Below, in pieces: positions 25,701-37,700 of a DNA stretch of 64,000 nt. The translations under genes were made by a program, and so were the position numbers. Origin of the DNA: Mimachlamys varia (Eukaryota; Mollusca; Bivalvia; Pectinida; Pectinidae); the NCBI GenBank assembly GCA_947623455.1, contig OX392534.1, positions 33,981,426 through 34,045,425 on the forward strand. Direction: 5' to 3'. Position 1 is the first letter of the stretch, and the number at the start of each line of letters is the position of its first letter. A model generated the notes under the pieces. That model saw nothing but the letters and a program-made list of their open reading frames with translations. It did not search any database and was not told the origin of the DNA.

Positions 25701-28700
25701 TTTATCAGAAGTTACGTGGCATTTTAGCTCGCTACGGGCATCTGCTTTGGACAACTGGAAATTTACATATCAAACCAGTGAAATGGAACGGGAACACCCT
25801 CTGACTTTTGACCCCATATCAATCCGCCATCACATATTAAAATCTACCAAAAGTATACATTTTTGTAAAGTTAAATATCTATAAATTTCATTCAATGCAA
25901 AATATGTCAACAATTACCTATTTAAATTATTAGCTCACCTGGTCCGAAGGACCGAGGTGAGCTTATGCCATACCGTGGCGTCCGTCGTCCGTCCGTCCGC
26001 CCGTCCGTCGTCCGTCAACAATTTCTTTAAACGACTTCTCCTCCATAACCACTGATAGGAAATCAACCTAATTTGGCAGGAAGCATCCTTGGGTGCCCAG
26101 GATTCAAAATTGTACTAATGGTGGGACTGACCCCCTAGGGGGCTGAGGGGTGGGGCCAAAAGGGGTTATTTAGCTATATCGGTTTAAGCGACTTCTTCTC
26201 CATAACCACTGATTGGAAATCAGCCTTATTTGGCAGAAAGTATACCTGGGTGCTCAGGATTCAAAATTGTACTCATGGTGGGACTGACCCCCTAGGGGGC
26301 TGAGGGGTGGGGCCAAAAGGGGTTATTTAGCTATATCGGTTTAAGCGACTTCTTCTCCACAACCACTGATTGGAAATCAGCCTTATTTGGCAGAAAGTAT
26401 CCCTGGGTGCTCAGGATTCAAAATTGTACTCATGGTGGGACTGACCCCCTAGGGGGCTGAGGGGTGGGGCCAAAAGGGGTTATTTAGCTATATCTGTTTA
26501 AGCGACTTCTTCTCCATAACCACTGATTGGAAATCAGCCTTATTTGACAAAAAGTATCCCTGGGTGCTCAGGATTCAAAATTGTACTCATGGTGGGACTG
26601 ACCCCCTAGGGGGCTGAGGGGTGGGGCCAAAAGGGGTTATTTAGCTATATCTGTTTAAGCGACTTCTTCTCCATAACCACTGATTGGAAATCAGCCTTAT
26701 TTGACAAAAAGTATCCCTGGGTGCTCAGGATTCAAAATTGTACTCATGGTGGGACTGACCCCCTAGGGGGCTGAGGGGTGGGGGCCATAAAACAATATTT
26801 AGCTATATTGATATTAGCAACTTTTTCTTCATAACCACTGATTGGTAATCAACCTTGTTTGGCAGGAAGCATCCTTAGGTGCTCAGGATTCAACATTGTA
26901 CTCATGGTGGGACTGACCCCCTAGGGGGCTGAGGGCGGGGCCAAAAAGAGTTATAAAGCTATATTGGTTTAGTCGACTTCTTCTCAATAACCATTGATTG
27001 GAAATGAGCCTTATTTGGCAGGAAGCATCTGTAGGTGCTCAGGATTCAAAATTGTACTCATGGTGGGACTGACCCCCTAGGGGGCTGAGGGGCGGGGGGC
27101 CAAAAACCGTTATTTAGCTATATTGGTTTAAGCAACTTCTTCTCCATTACCACTGATTGGAAATCAACCTTATTTGGTAGGAACTATCCCTAGGTGCTCA
27201 GGATTCAAAATTGTACTCGTGGTGGGACTGACCCCCTAGGGGGCTGAGGGGCGGGGCAAAAAACCGTTATTTAGCTATATTGGTTTAAGCGACTTCTTCT
27301 CCATAACCACTGATTGGAAATGAGCCTTATTTAGAAGGAAGCATCCCTTGGTGCTCAGGATTCAAAATAATACTAATGTTGGGACTGACCCCCCAGGGGG
27401 CTGAGGGGCGGGACCAAAAAGAAAATATTTTACCATGATTACCTAGATACCAATGTATCCAGGTGAGCGATACAGGCCCTCTGGGCCTCTTGTTCAGAAT
27501 CACTGTACTTAGCCGGAACAAATTTCCGTACGGACTACAAACGTATGAAACACTTCGTGATAGGCTGATTTAGTTGTGTGAGTCCTTCAGACAAAAGAAT
27601 CCGTACTTGATAATTAGTTTTTAGGTCATCTGACCCAAAGGGTCAGGATGACCTATAGTTACCGTGCTTCGTCCGTCGTCGTCCGCCGTGCGCCGTCCGC
27701 CGTCCGTAAACTTTTCACATTTCAAACTTCTTCTCAAGTTCTACCAATGGGAATAAGCTGAAACTTAGCTGAAATGATCCTGAGATGGTCCTGACCAAGT
27801 GTTGTTATTTTTCGGGTCGGTCCGAAATCCAAGATGGCCGCCATAGCCGCCATCTTGAAAAACACATTTTCAACTTCTTCTCAATTTCTACCAGTGGGAA
27901 TAAGCTGAAACTTAGCTGAAATGATCCTGAGATGGTCCTGACCAAGTGTTGTTATTTTTCGGGTCGGTCCGAAATCAAAGATGGCCGCCATAGCCGACAT
28001 CTTGAAAAACACATATTAAACTTCTTCTACAGTTCCACTGGTACCTGTGAGCTGAAAATTGGTAGGGATGTTCAGGAAGGGCAGCCCATAAAATGTTGTT
28101 ATTTTTCGGGTCCGAAAAACTCTCGACATTTGTGCCATAGCGGCCATTTTGTGACATGATTGCGCAATCACTGTTTTCCTGAACAACACCTATTTTAAAC
28201 TTCTTCTTAAGTTCTACCACTGGGATTAAGCTGAAACTTGGCTGAAATGATCCTGAGATAGTCCTGACCAAGTGTTGTTATTTTTCGGGTCGGTCCGAAA
28301 TCCAAGATGGCCACCAGAGCCGCCATCTTGAAAAACACATTTTCAACTTCTTCTCAAGTTCTACCAGTGGGAATAAGCTGAAACTTAGCTGAAATGATCC
28401 TGAGATGGTCCTGACCAAGTGTTGTTATTTTTCGGGTCGGTCCGAAATCCAAGATGGCCGCCATAGCCGACATCTTGAAAAACACATATTAAACTTCTTC
28501 TACAGTTCCACTGGTACCTGTGAGCTGAAAATTGGTAGGGATATTCAAGAAGGGCAGCCCATAAAATGTTGTTATTTTTCGGGTCCGAAAAACTCTCGAC
28601 ATTTGTGCCATGGCGGCCATTTTGTGACATGATTGCGCAATCACTGTTTTCCTGAACAACACCTATTTTAAACTTCTTCTTAAGTTCTACCACTGGGATT

Positions 28701-31700
28701 AAGCTGAAACTTGGCTGAAATGATCCTGAGATAGTCCTGACCAAGTGTTGTTATTATTCGGGTCGGTCCGAAATCCAAGATGGCCGCCAGAGCCGCCATC
28801 TTGAAAAACACATTTTCAACTTCTTCTCAAGTTCTACCAGTGGGATTAAGATGAAACTTGGCTGAAATGATCCTGAGATGGTCCTGACCAAGTGTTGTTA
28901 TTTTTTGGGTTGGTCCAAAATCCAAGATGGCCGCCAGAGCCGCCATCTTGAAAAACACATTTCCAAATTTCTCTCAAGTTTCACCTGTGGGATTAAGCTG
29001 AAACTTGGCTGAAATTATCCTGAGATGGATCTGACCATGAGTTGTTACTTTTCGGTCGGTTCGAAATCCAAGATGGCCGCCATGGCCGCCATCTTACAAA
29101 ACACATTTCCAACTTCTTCTCAAGTTCTATCTGTGGGATTAAGCTTAAACTTGGCTGAAGTGATTCTGAGATTGTCCTGACCAAGTGTTGTTATTTTTCA
29201 GGTTGGTCGGAAATCCAAGATGGCCTTCAGAGCCGCCATCTTGAAAAACACATTTCAAACTTCTTCTCAAGTTCTACCTGTGTGATTAAGCTGAAACTTG
29301 GCTGACATGAACCTGAGATGGTCCTGATCAAGTATTGTTACTTTTTGGGTCGGTCCGAAATCCAAGATGGCTGCCAGAGCCGCAATCTTGAAAAACACGT
29401 TTCCAACTTCTTATCAAGTTCTACCACTGGGATTAAGCTGAAAATTGGCTGAAATGATCCTGAGATGGTCCTGACCAAGTGTTGTTACATTTCGGGTTGG
29501 TCCAAAATCCAAGATGGCCGCCAGATTCGCCATCTTGAAAAACAAAATTGCCGTCCGTAAACTTTTCACATTTTAAACTTCTTCTCAAGTTCAACTCCTT
29601 CTTTCTGTACACATGCGCAGTACATTATAACTAAAGTGTGTTCGGTTGAACTCTAGTAGACTACAGTAACTATAGTCGGCAATCGAACTCGCCCATTGTC
29701 ACAAATCTAAGATGGCCGCCACATATGTCATTTTGAACTTCTCAAGTTCTACCAGTGACATTGAGCTGAACCTTGCAAAAATTATCCTCAGATAGTCCCA
29801 ACCAAATGTTATTTATCGGGTCCGTCAGACATCCAAGATGGCTGCCACAGCCCCCATTTTGAATACACATTTAAAACTTTTCATAGAAAAATGATCCCCA
29901 GATAGTCCCAACCAAATGTTGTTATTTCTCCAGTCCGTCAGAGATCCAAGATGGCTGCAACAGCCCCCATTTTGCATCCACATCTAACACTTTCCATGAT
30001 CTGAAACTTGCCTAAAATGATTCTGACCAAATGTTATTTTTCGCACTGTTCCGAAGAAATCCATGATCATCACCATCTTGAAAACCACATTTGTGTGGCA
30101 TATTGTTACATGATTGTATTACTAATTCCTAGAGGAGAGGAATTTATATAAGCTATTAGCTTGTTTTCCAATCCTCACTATTTGTATAATTTCTATATAT
30201 GTAATATACATGTACACTGATGGAAATAAAATATTGTTTAAACTAATTCCATAATGGTATCACAATTGGTAGTCAGATGACCGTTAAGGCTCTTGGGCCT
30301 CTTGTTATGTAGCTAATGCCCAGTGTGGTCAGTCTCAATATTTTTTGGGAAAGCCTGTGTCAAATATAGCAACGTCAAATATAGCACGAAAATTGTGCCC
30401 CTTGGTGCGAACATGTGTACAAATGTGCAAGTGTGTCATGTAAACAAATGTAATATGGTATGTTTGATTTCACAAATACTTTTTCTATGGATGTTGAATT
30501 TACGAAATATCAAATATTATTGGCGTTAGGATTATTAGAAACCAAGAGAAATTGTTCTGCTATATTTCAAATCAGCCAGAAACGGATATTGTTGAGGGCT
30601 TGTACACAAATGGGCCCATTGCATTACCTCGACACGTGTGTTCGCCGATATGATATGGTTAAATAGTGTTGTGTAAAACTAAACTTGTCTAGGATTCCAG
30701 CTATAGAGGTGACGAGAAAAAAGTGCTATGAATACAGGAATTCACAATGTACTTGAAACGAACTAAGATAAGTGTAATGATATTACTTAATCAGTTTTTA
30801 TAGCTTATTTGGCTTCAAAAGTCATGTATTACATCCACAATACAGGTCTGAACATGCCCGTAAAGTTCAAAAGGCTCAGAGATGTTTGTAAACATAGGTC
30901 TCTTATGCATATTATTTGTCTGGTTGGATGATTAAAGGATTTGTGCAATGAAAAATGAAAATTTTATAATTGGTAAAAGTAGTATTGTAAAACCATAATA
31001 ACATGCCCTGACGATCGCGCGGGGTCTGGTTTTCTTGCATTGACACGAAATTCGGGTAATACGCCTTGGACCTCTCAAGCGAAACTAGAGATAATGAGTT
31101 CGCTGGTCACGTGATCGCGTGACGTCATCTTAGTCCAAGGACTCCTCAATCTAACCTTACCTGGTTACATTCTTATATTAGGTCCGCTGATTACCGACCT
31201 AAAATACTGTAATTTTGGCAACATTCAGCATGCCAGATACATATAGTGGTAGTAGAGTTTACCTTGATATTTTATCCACATAAAAAAAGCATGTTTATAG
31301 AGCTACAGAATTATTTGTCGCTTTCAGAGACGGACAAGCAGACATACCAGGGAAAGCGACATCAGCATAGAAAACATTGTCAACACGCATATGTTACTTC
31401 GACTCGAAAAATGTGAAATACAATCTAACTATCTAAAAATGCTATTGTAAATTCTATATGTATTCGGTTTAAATACGAACAAACGAAACCAGGACCCCAT
31501 AAATATACATTATATATTATATCATGTATATATTAACACGGTACAATTATGACAGGGAATTCACAACATGTATAATAATATGTATCATGTCTTTTTACGG
31601 AATTGAATTACAAGTTCGGGATCACGGTAGATAAATGTTAATACGAAAGTACTTATTTTCATTTATTTTACGTCAGCTCAGAAATGCAAACAATTTCAAG

Positions 31701-34700
31701 TTGTGGTACGGAACATTCCCATCTTCGATTTGCTTCAGAAAAACCGGACTTTCGATAGTATTCCCTTGTCGATCTCTGCGTTTGATTATTCGGGAATTTG
31801 AAGAAGGAAATATCGCTTCTTTATTAATAATATAAGCTCCATGTCGGTGACAGTTTTTACCTATCCATCGCAACGATTACACTGCCAACGTTTTTTTTTT
31901 TCTAATTCATATTTTTTCCAGTGAATACAAAATATATGTATAGTGGGCATAATAATGTACATCGCAATGTGCATTTAATTATTATCCGAGAGAATTTGAC
32001 AGGGTGTCAAGCTATTGTATACCTTTCTTATGTGTTAATTGACCAGAAGTATGTACCGATCGTCTTTTTACCTCTACCGGCCGCCGCGTATCCCTTTGAT
32101 ATCACAGGTAAGTCATTTCACACCTGTGATGACCTCAGGGGTTATTTGCATTAGGTAACTAGCAAAGATGAAGCTGAAATATTTATGAAATATCTATAGC
32201 TCACATTAATGATAATATTAAAAAAAGGTTTATTACTGTAACTCGGATATAGACACCCTGGACGTTCCGATCGACCCCCCCCCCCCCACACACACACACA
32301 AATAAATAAAGAATTTCCTTAAAAGTTATTATTCGGTCATTTTGCTTGCTATAACCCACATATAATACAACCACGGATCTAGATAGCAAAATCTAATCCG
32401 ATTCCGCTATACATTTGAACACTAAACTAAATAAAATAATGTTGGATTTACATTTCATCCTATTTTTGGAATCTTCTACGTGGAATTTTCAATACACAGT
32501 ACAAGTTCAAATTAGGCCCCGATTACATACTATTTTACACGTACCGTAAAATGCGAAAATAATTTGGAGATAAACATTAATTCTGGTTTTTTTTCGTCAA
32601 ATTGGTATAAATATAAAGTTGGTTGCCTGGTGTACGTGTGTATCGTTTTTATGACTCTGGTACGGGTTTCGTCGTCCTGACTAATGACAGTATATATAGC
32701 AGTATAAAGGTAAAATGTTGCCATCTACCTGTCTTATCAAGGTGAATTCACTGACCAATCAACTAATTAGTGTCACGCTTGTGTTAGATCACTAATCCCT
32801 CGTGAATGGCACACCCGTGATTTGTAATGTTTCGACAGGGTGTCGATCTCTTGACTACTATATTCTTCGCGAAGACAAACAAAATTAGCATTCAAATGTC
32901 CCACAAAACACCATTTTGGCCAATACAAGTTAAAAGTATGCACAGACTTTCGTTTTAAAAAGTATATTGTACGTATCGTATGTATCAGTATGTAACTATC
33001 ACAACAATATTTGCTGTTATACACGTTATGCATATACAAGGTTTATGTAAGCAAACAGTGTAATATGGCGATAGCTTGATTTTCCCGGACTAAGATGACG
33101 TCACAGGGGGAGTGGCCTCGTTCTGGGTTACAAAATATGCATTATTTAGAGGTCGGAGAAAATGACCTAATAATCGTGTCACCACAAAGTAACCAGACCA
33201 CGCTTGCAAGATTGGGTGTTCGAATATGGTTTTAAAACATGACTTTTACCGAATATAAAATTTTCATTTTTCGTTGCACAAATCCTTTAAGGATTTCTTT
33301 ATTATATTTTACTTAAAAAACGAACGGAAAGCATCAGCTTTTGTCAAAATGTGGGTATGAGTATTTCATAAGGAGTACAGAACTTCAACTTTATAAAATA
33401 TCTGGGGATATTATAAAAAAGTAAAAAGAACTTCACTGAATTGCCTCTGAGAAATAAGAAAAACACTAAATTGCCTCTTTAAGAGAAATAAGAAAAATGA
33501 TATTGAAATATATTGATAGTAAACAAGTTTACAAATTTGACAAAAGGGCTTATTATCTTCATTTGATACTTGTTGCACTACATTATAAAATTTTGAAGAG
33601 ATCTAAACTGTGCTGAATTATTAAACAGCTTAATACTGAAAAAAGTGTAACGATATGTATGAAAAAATGCATTCAAAGATTTCAAATATCTGTTGAGCAA
33701 ATTGGTTTGTGAACAGTTTGAGAGGTATAAACAAATGTTTGATTCACAAATTAATCTGTGAACAGTTTTAGAGGACCTGCGTTTTATTCACGAAGTAATT
33801 TATGAACATTTGGAGAGCTATAAGCATACATTTGATTCCCCACAGCTAGTCAGTCAGTACCTGATGGGCAGTCGGGACCAGCAGTATGACCTACAGGCAG
33901 CAGCCTGTCGACTTCTGCTCGCCTTACTCCCAGGACTCGAGCCGTCCATTGTATTTCAGGAAACGGTAAGTGTTTAGGTCAGGGACGGCAACAGAAACGT
34001 GAAAAAAGACGTTGATTCTAAATGAAAATTTTATCAGTCTTGAGTTAGAAACACAAAAAGTTCCTAACATAAAAAATTCCGTAGGTAGTTAACAATCTTT
34101 TATTTATTGACAATAACAAAGAAATCCTGCAAGGCAAGGCATATATAATTACTTTCTTACTGCCAACATCAGAACGAATATATATGGAATAGAATATGAA
34201 TAATATGAAATGTTTTACATACTGGGAAAAACTGTCATCAGAATTAAATACGATGCATTGTACATGTAGTATATCTATATCCTGGATGGATCCAGGAAAC
34301 CTAACATAGGGTGCAAGTTTAGGGGGGGGGGGTGGAATTCACGATTAATGTCTGTGCAGTGAGGTCACCTGTTCATTGGTCAATCACTTGTCAATAAGCA
34401 AATATGGACACGTCCATAGAACATAGACAAGATACACAGCACATGTGCATTATACATAATTTTTACCACAATACCCTGTGTTAATTATTCCACTCTCAGA
34501 CCATTGTATAAATGTGCTGACTGTTGGATAAATATACGTTATATACCACTAGTGGTATATGACCTTCCAGACTTTTGATTGGTTGAGATGTTGAACTTTA
34601 ATCGGAAAGCATGATTGTTGATGTCGTCAACGGTTGTTGACATCGTCACAATTTGACAGGAATATATGCGAGATGATGCGTTTTCGCGCAAATAGTCTGC

Positions 34701-37700
34701 GTTTCTCTCCAAAAATCAACACTGACACTGCTTATTTAATATTTTGGTAGAAACAGGTCACACGACTTGTGGTTATTGGATATGGAATTTATTTTAATCT
34801 CGTTCATTATTTTTTTAAAGTAACAAAAGACACTTGCTAAAACTTTAGTCTTTTGTAACTTTAAAAAAATAATGAACTCGAGTGAAATAAATTCCATATC
34901 CAACAGTCACTTGTTGTGTAACCTCTATAAAATATACACTGGCTTTCATATCTGTTATTATAATTTTATAATACTTTGGAAGACGTACAAGTTGTGTACA
35001 AATTATGCCGGTAATAGACTTCATCATTATTCAGGACTTCATTTGTCTTTTGCTTAATGTACCTATATATTGGTGAAACAATCTAATGGTTGATCATTTT
35101 ACAGGAGGGCTTGGTGCGTAAACTTTTACATTGGGTGGAGACGAGTGAAGACCCATTGCGGTCCTATGCTATCGGAGTGCTGGCGGGTGCCATGGAAATA
35201 CATGACGTTGCAGCTAACTTCAAGGATGTCAACAGTGGACACAAGCTGGTGAGTTCTCATTTTCTGTGTGTCCAATCCACCCCAGACTTAAAATACATCC
35301 TTTGTATCCTGCTAAAAGTTATTGCTACCTACCCTTAAATTTGGTTCCAATGCGGCTATTTTTTTTGCCAAACTGGAGATTTTGATTTCTGTCTTAAATA
35401 ATCGGGAGACTTGACAGGTATGCAGTGGCACATGGGTTTCTGCCAACAAACTTGTGCAGAATCTTTCATGCTTCTGTTGTTTTCTTCATGTTTTAGGTAT
35501 CTCTGATGTTGAGGAGGTTACATGACCTGAGGGCTCAGATGGAACATGAAAACAAGGAACAGACTGGTAAACTGGACGAAAATCACAGATACTTCTCCAT
35601 GTTTGATGTGCATAAATCAGAGGGCACCCCCGACAAAACGGCCAGAGGAAGTAATAAAAAGACTGGTAGTCCCGGGAGGTCTGTTTGTGATACCTCCAAT
35701 ACCATTGACAACCATTGTAGTAGTGACCTAACTAGTATGCCAGTCACAGACTTAAGTACTTCGTTGAAACTCGTAGATTCTAGCACACCGGTCAAACACT
35801 CGAATGGCAGTAGTTGTGGTCAGCAAGATTCAGATATCCCCGTGAAATCTTCTGATAGTAGTAAACAAGGAAGAGTTTCTAATGACAGCATTTGTGGTCA
35901 ACAGGATTTGAATACACCAGTGAAAATGACCGATTCGAGTTCGTCAGTGAAAAGGTCTAGTGATAATCGTATTCAAACTCAACAAGATGATTTAAAATTT
36001 GTGAAACCAAGTTGTCAAAGTACTGAAAAATATTGTGTCAAAGAAAGCAGCATCAGTCCAGAAAAGATTTCCAATCCAGAACTACAGGATGGTAAAGACG
36101 AAAGTCCCGGAAAGTCAGGAAATAAACGGTCTTATCGTCAGATGGCCATGAAGAGGGCCCTGTCTCCTAGCTATTACAGTGAGGAAATATACAGATTTAA
36201 ACGCTCAAGAACGCGGGAAGATTCTGTTGGTCAGTATAATGTAAAATTTTGTTCTGCTAAGTGTTGCAATGTTTTGAAAATAACTAACTTCAGTAAATAT
36301 CCAACAGAATGAGGTTTTGGGGAAAATGGCCTTGTATAGAGTTAACCCTAAGTCTTGTTCATTTCAACAATTGTTCAAATTTATTTTTTAGATTAATTCT
36401 TCTGTTTTGAGATTATTTCAGATAAAAAAAAGTAATATTGTTTTGAGTAAAGCAGCTTGTCATTCAAGGGATCAATGAAAATTGGACCAAAATATTATTT
36501 CAAATTATTAAATATCTTCTGCCCTATGAAGTTGTCAAGCCAAATCAGGAAAAATAAGTACTGGATCACAATGTTTCAAAATCAGAACACAGAAACACTT
36601 TGCCTGTGAAAAATTGTTACCTTGAAATTAGTGTTATTAAGAACTATGTTAAGATCGAAGTCTGTATACACAGAATTTACAATGTTTATACTAAAAGAAA
36701 ATCTTCAGTGTGACAATATTATTTCAACTGAAATGTAGTACATGTGTATGTTCGGATTTGTAGGTGAGTTCAGCAACAGCAGTTGGGCGGAGATGGAGCC
36801 GTATGTGATTGGCACATTCTGTCTTTCACCGCTGTCTACGGCCATGAAGCAAAGACTGATACTTCAATATCTGACTCCCATGGGGGAGTACCAGGAGGTA
36901 GGTCAAAGGTCAATTGGTGGAAACAGGGTCTCGGGATGTCGGTCAAAGGTCACTTCAATAACAGAGGTTAACAAGTCATTCAAATTTCAAGGTAACATGG
37001 GAGGGGGGGGGGGGGGTATGGGAGTTTAACAGGATGTGGATAAATTATCACATTGAGATCATTGGTTGCAAAGAGTAAGGTTGTGAATGAAAACAGGATT
37101 AAGGTGAAACGTAATAGTGTTAAAGGCTACCAGAATGTGTGATAAGTCAAGGTCACCAAGGGGAAAGAGGAAAACCAATCTTACAGAAGGGTCAAGGACA
37201 CTTCATGCAACAACATCTGTAGGCAAAACAGGTTCAAACTCATCACTTTGATAGATGTTATCAAATAAAAGCATCTTAGAAGTTCAATTTGTGTCAAGTA
37301 TGGGGAACTTTTGATAGCCCAAAAGAATCTACCCTAAAATATCTTTATGGTGTAAACTGCAGGGTAAATGTCAATATATTAAGTAGCTAGTAAGTACCAA
37401 ATAGCAGATTGAAGGTCACGGAATTATGTAACTTCATGTTGACATTATTGGTTAAAATTTGTTGTAGCTGATATCTGCTGCATTTGAGCACAATGCTGTG
37501 GACCTTATTTTCTACTACATCGACTTGAAGTGCAACAAAGACATCAGACTGGCCTTTGAAGCCCTGAAAGTGAGTAAACACAGCTTTATGATCTGTCTCA
37601 AAGCTTAATGGCAGATTATGGAGCAGCAACTTCAAGGACTTGCTAATTTAATATGCATACTTGCCAACCCTCCCTATTTAGGAGGGAGACTCCCAATTTA

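Noticed and set aside
27975..28744. Two antisense frames of 98 and 119 codons with the same protein
   Set aside because: They are copies of one frame in the family 2 tandem core; protein identity comes from the higher-order duplication.
31635..32154. Short frames inside the TTAA element
   Set aside because: Each is under 80 codons and I recognise no DDE or zinc-finger pattern.
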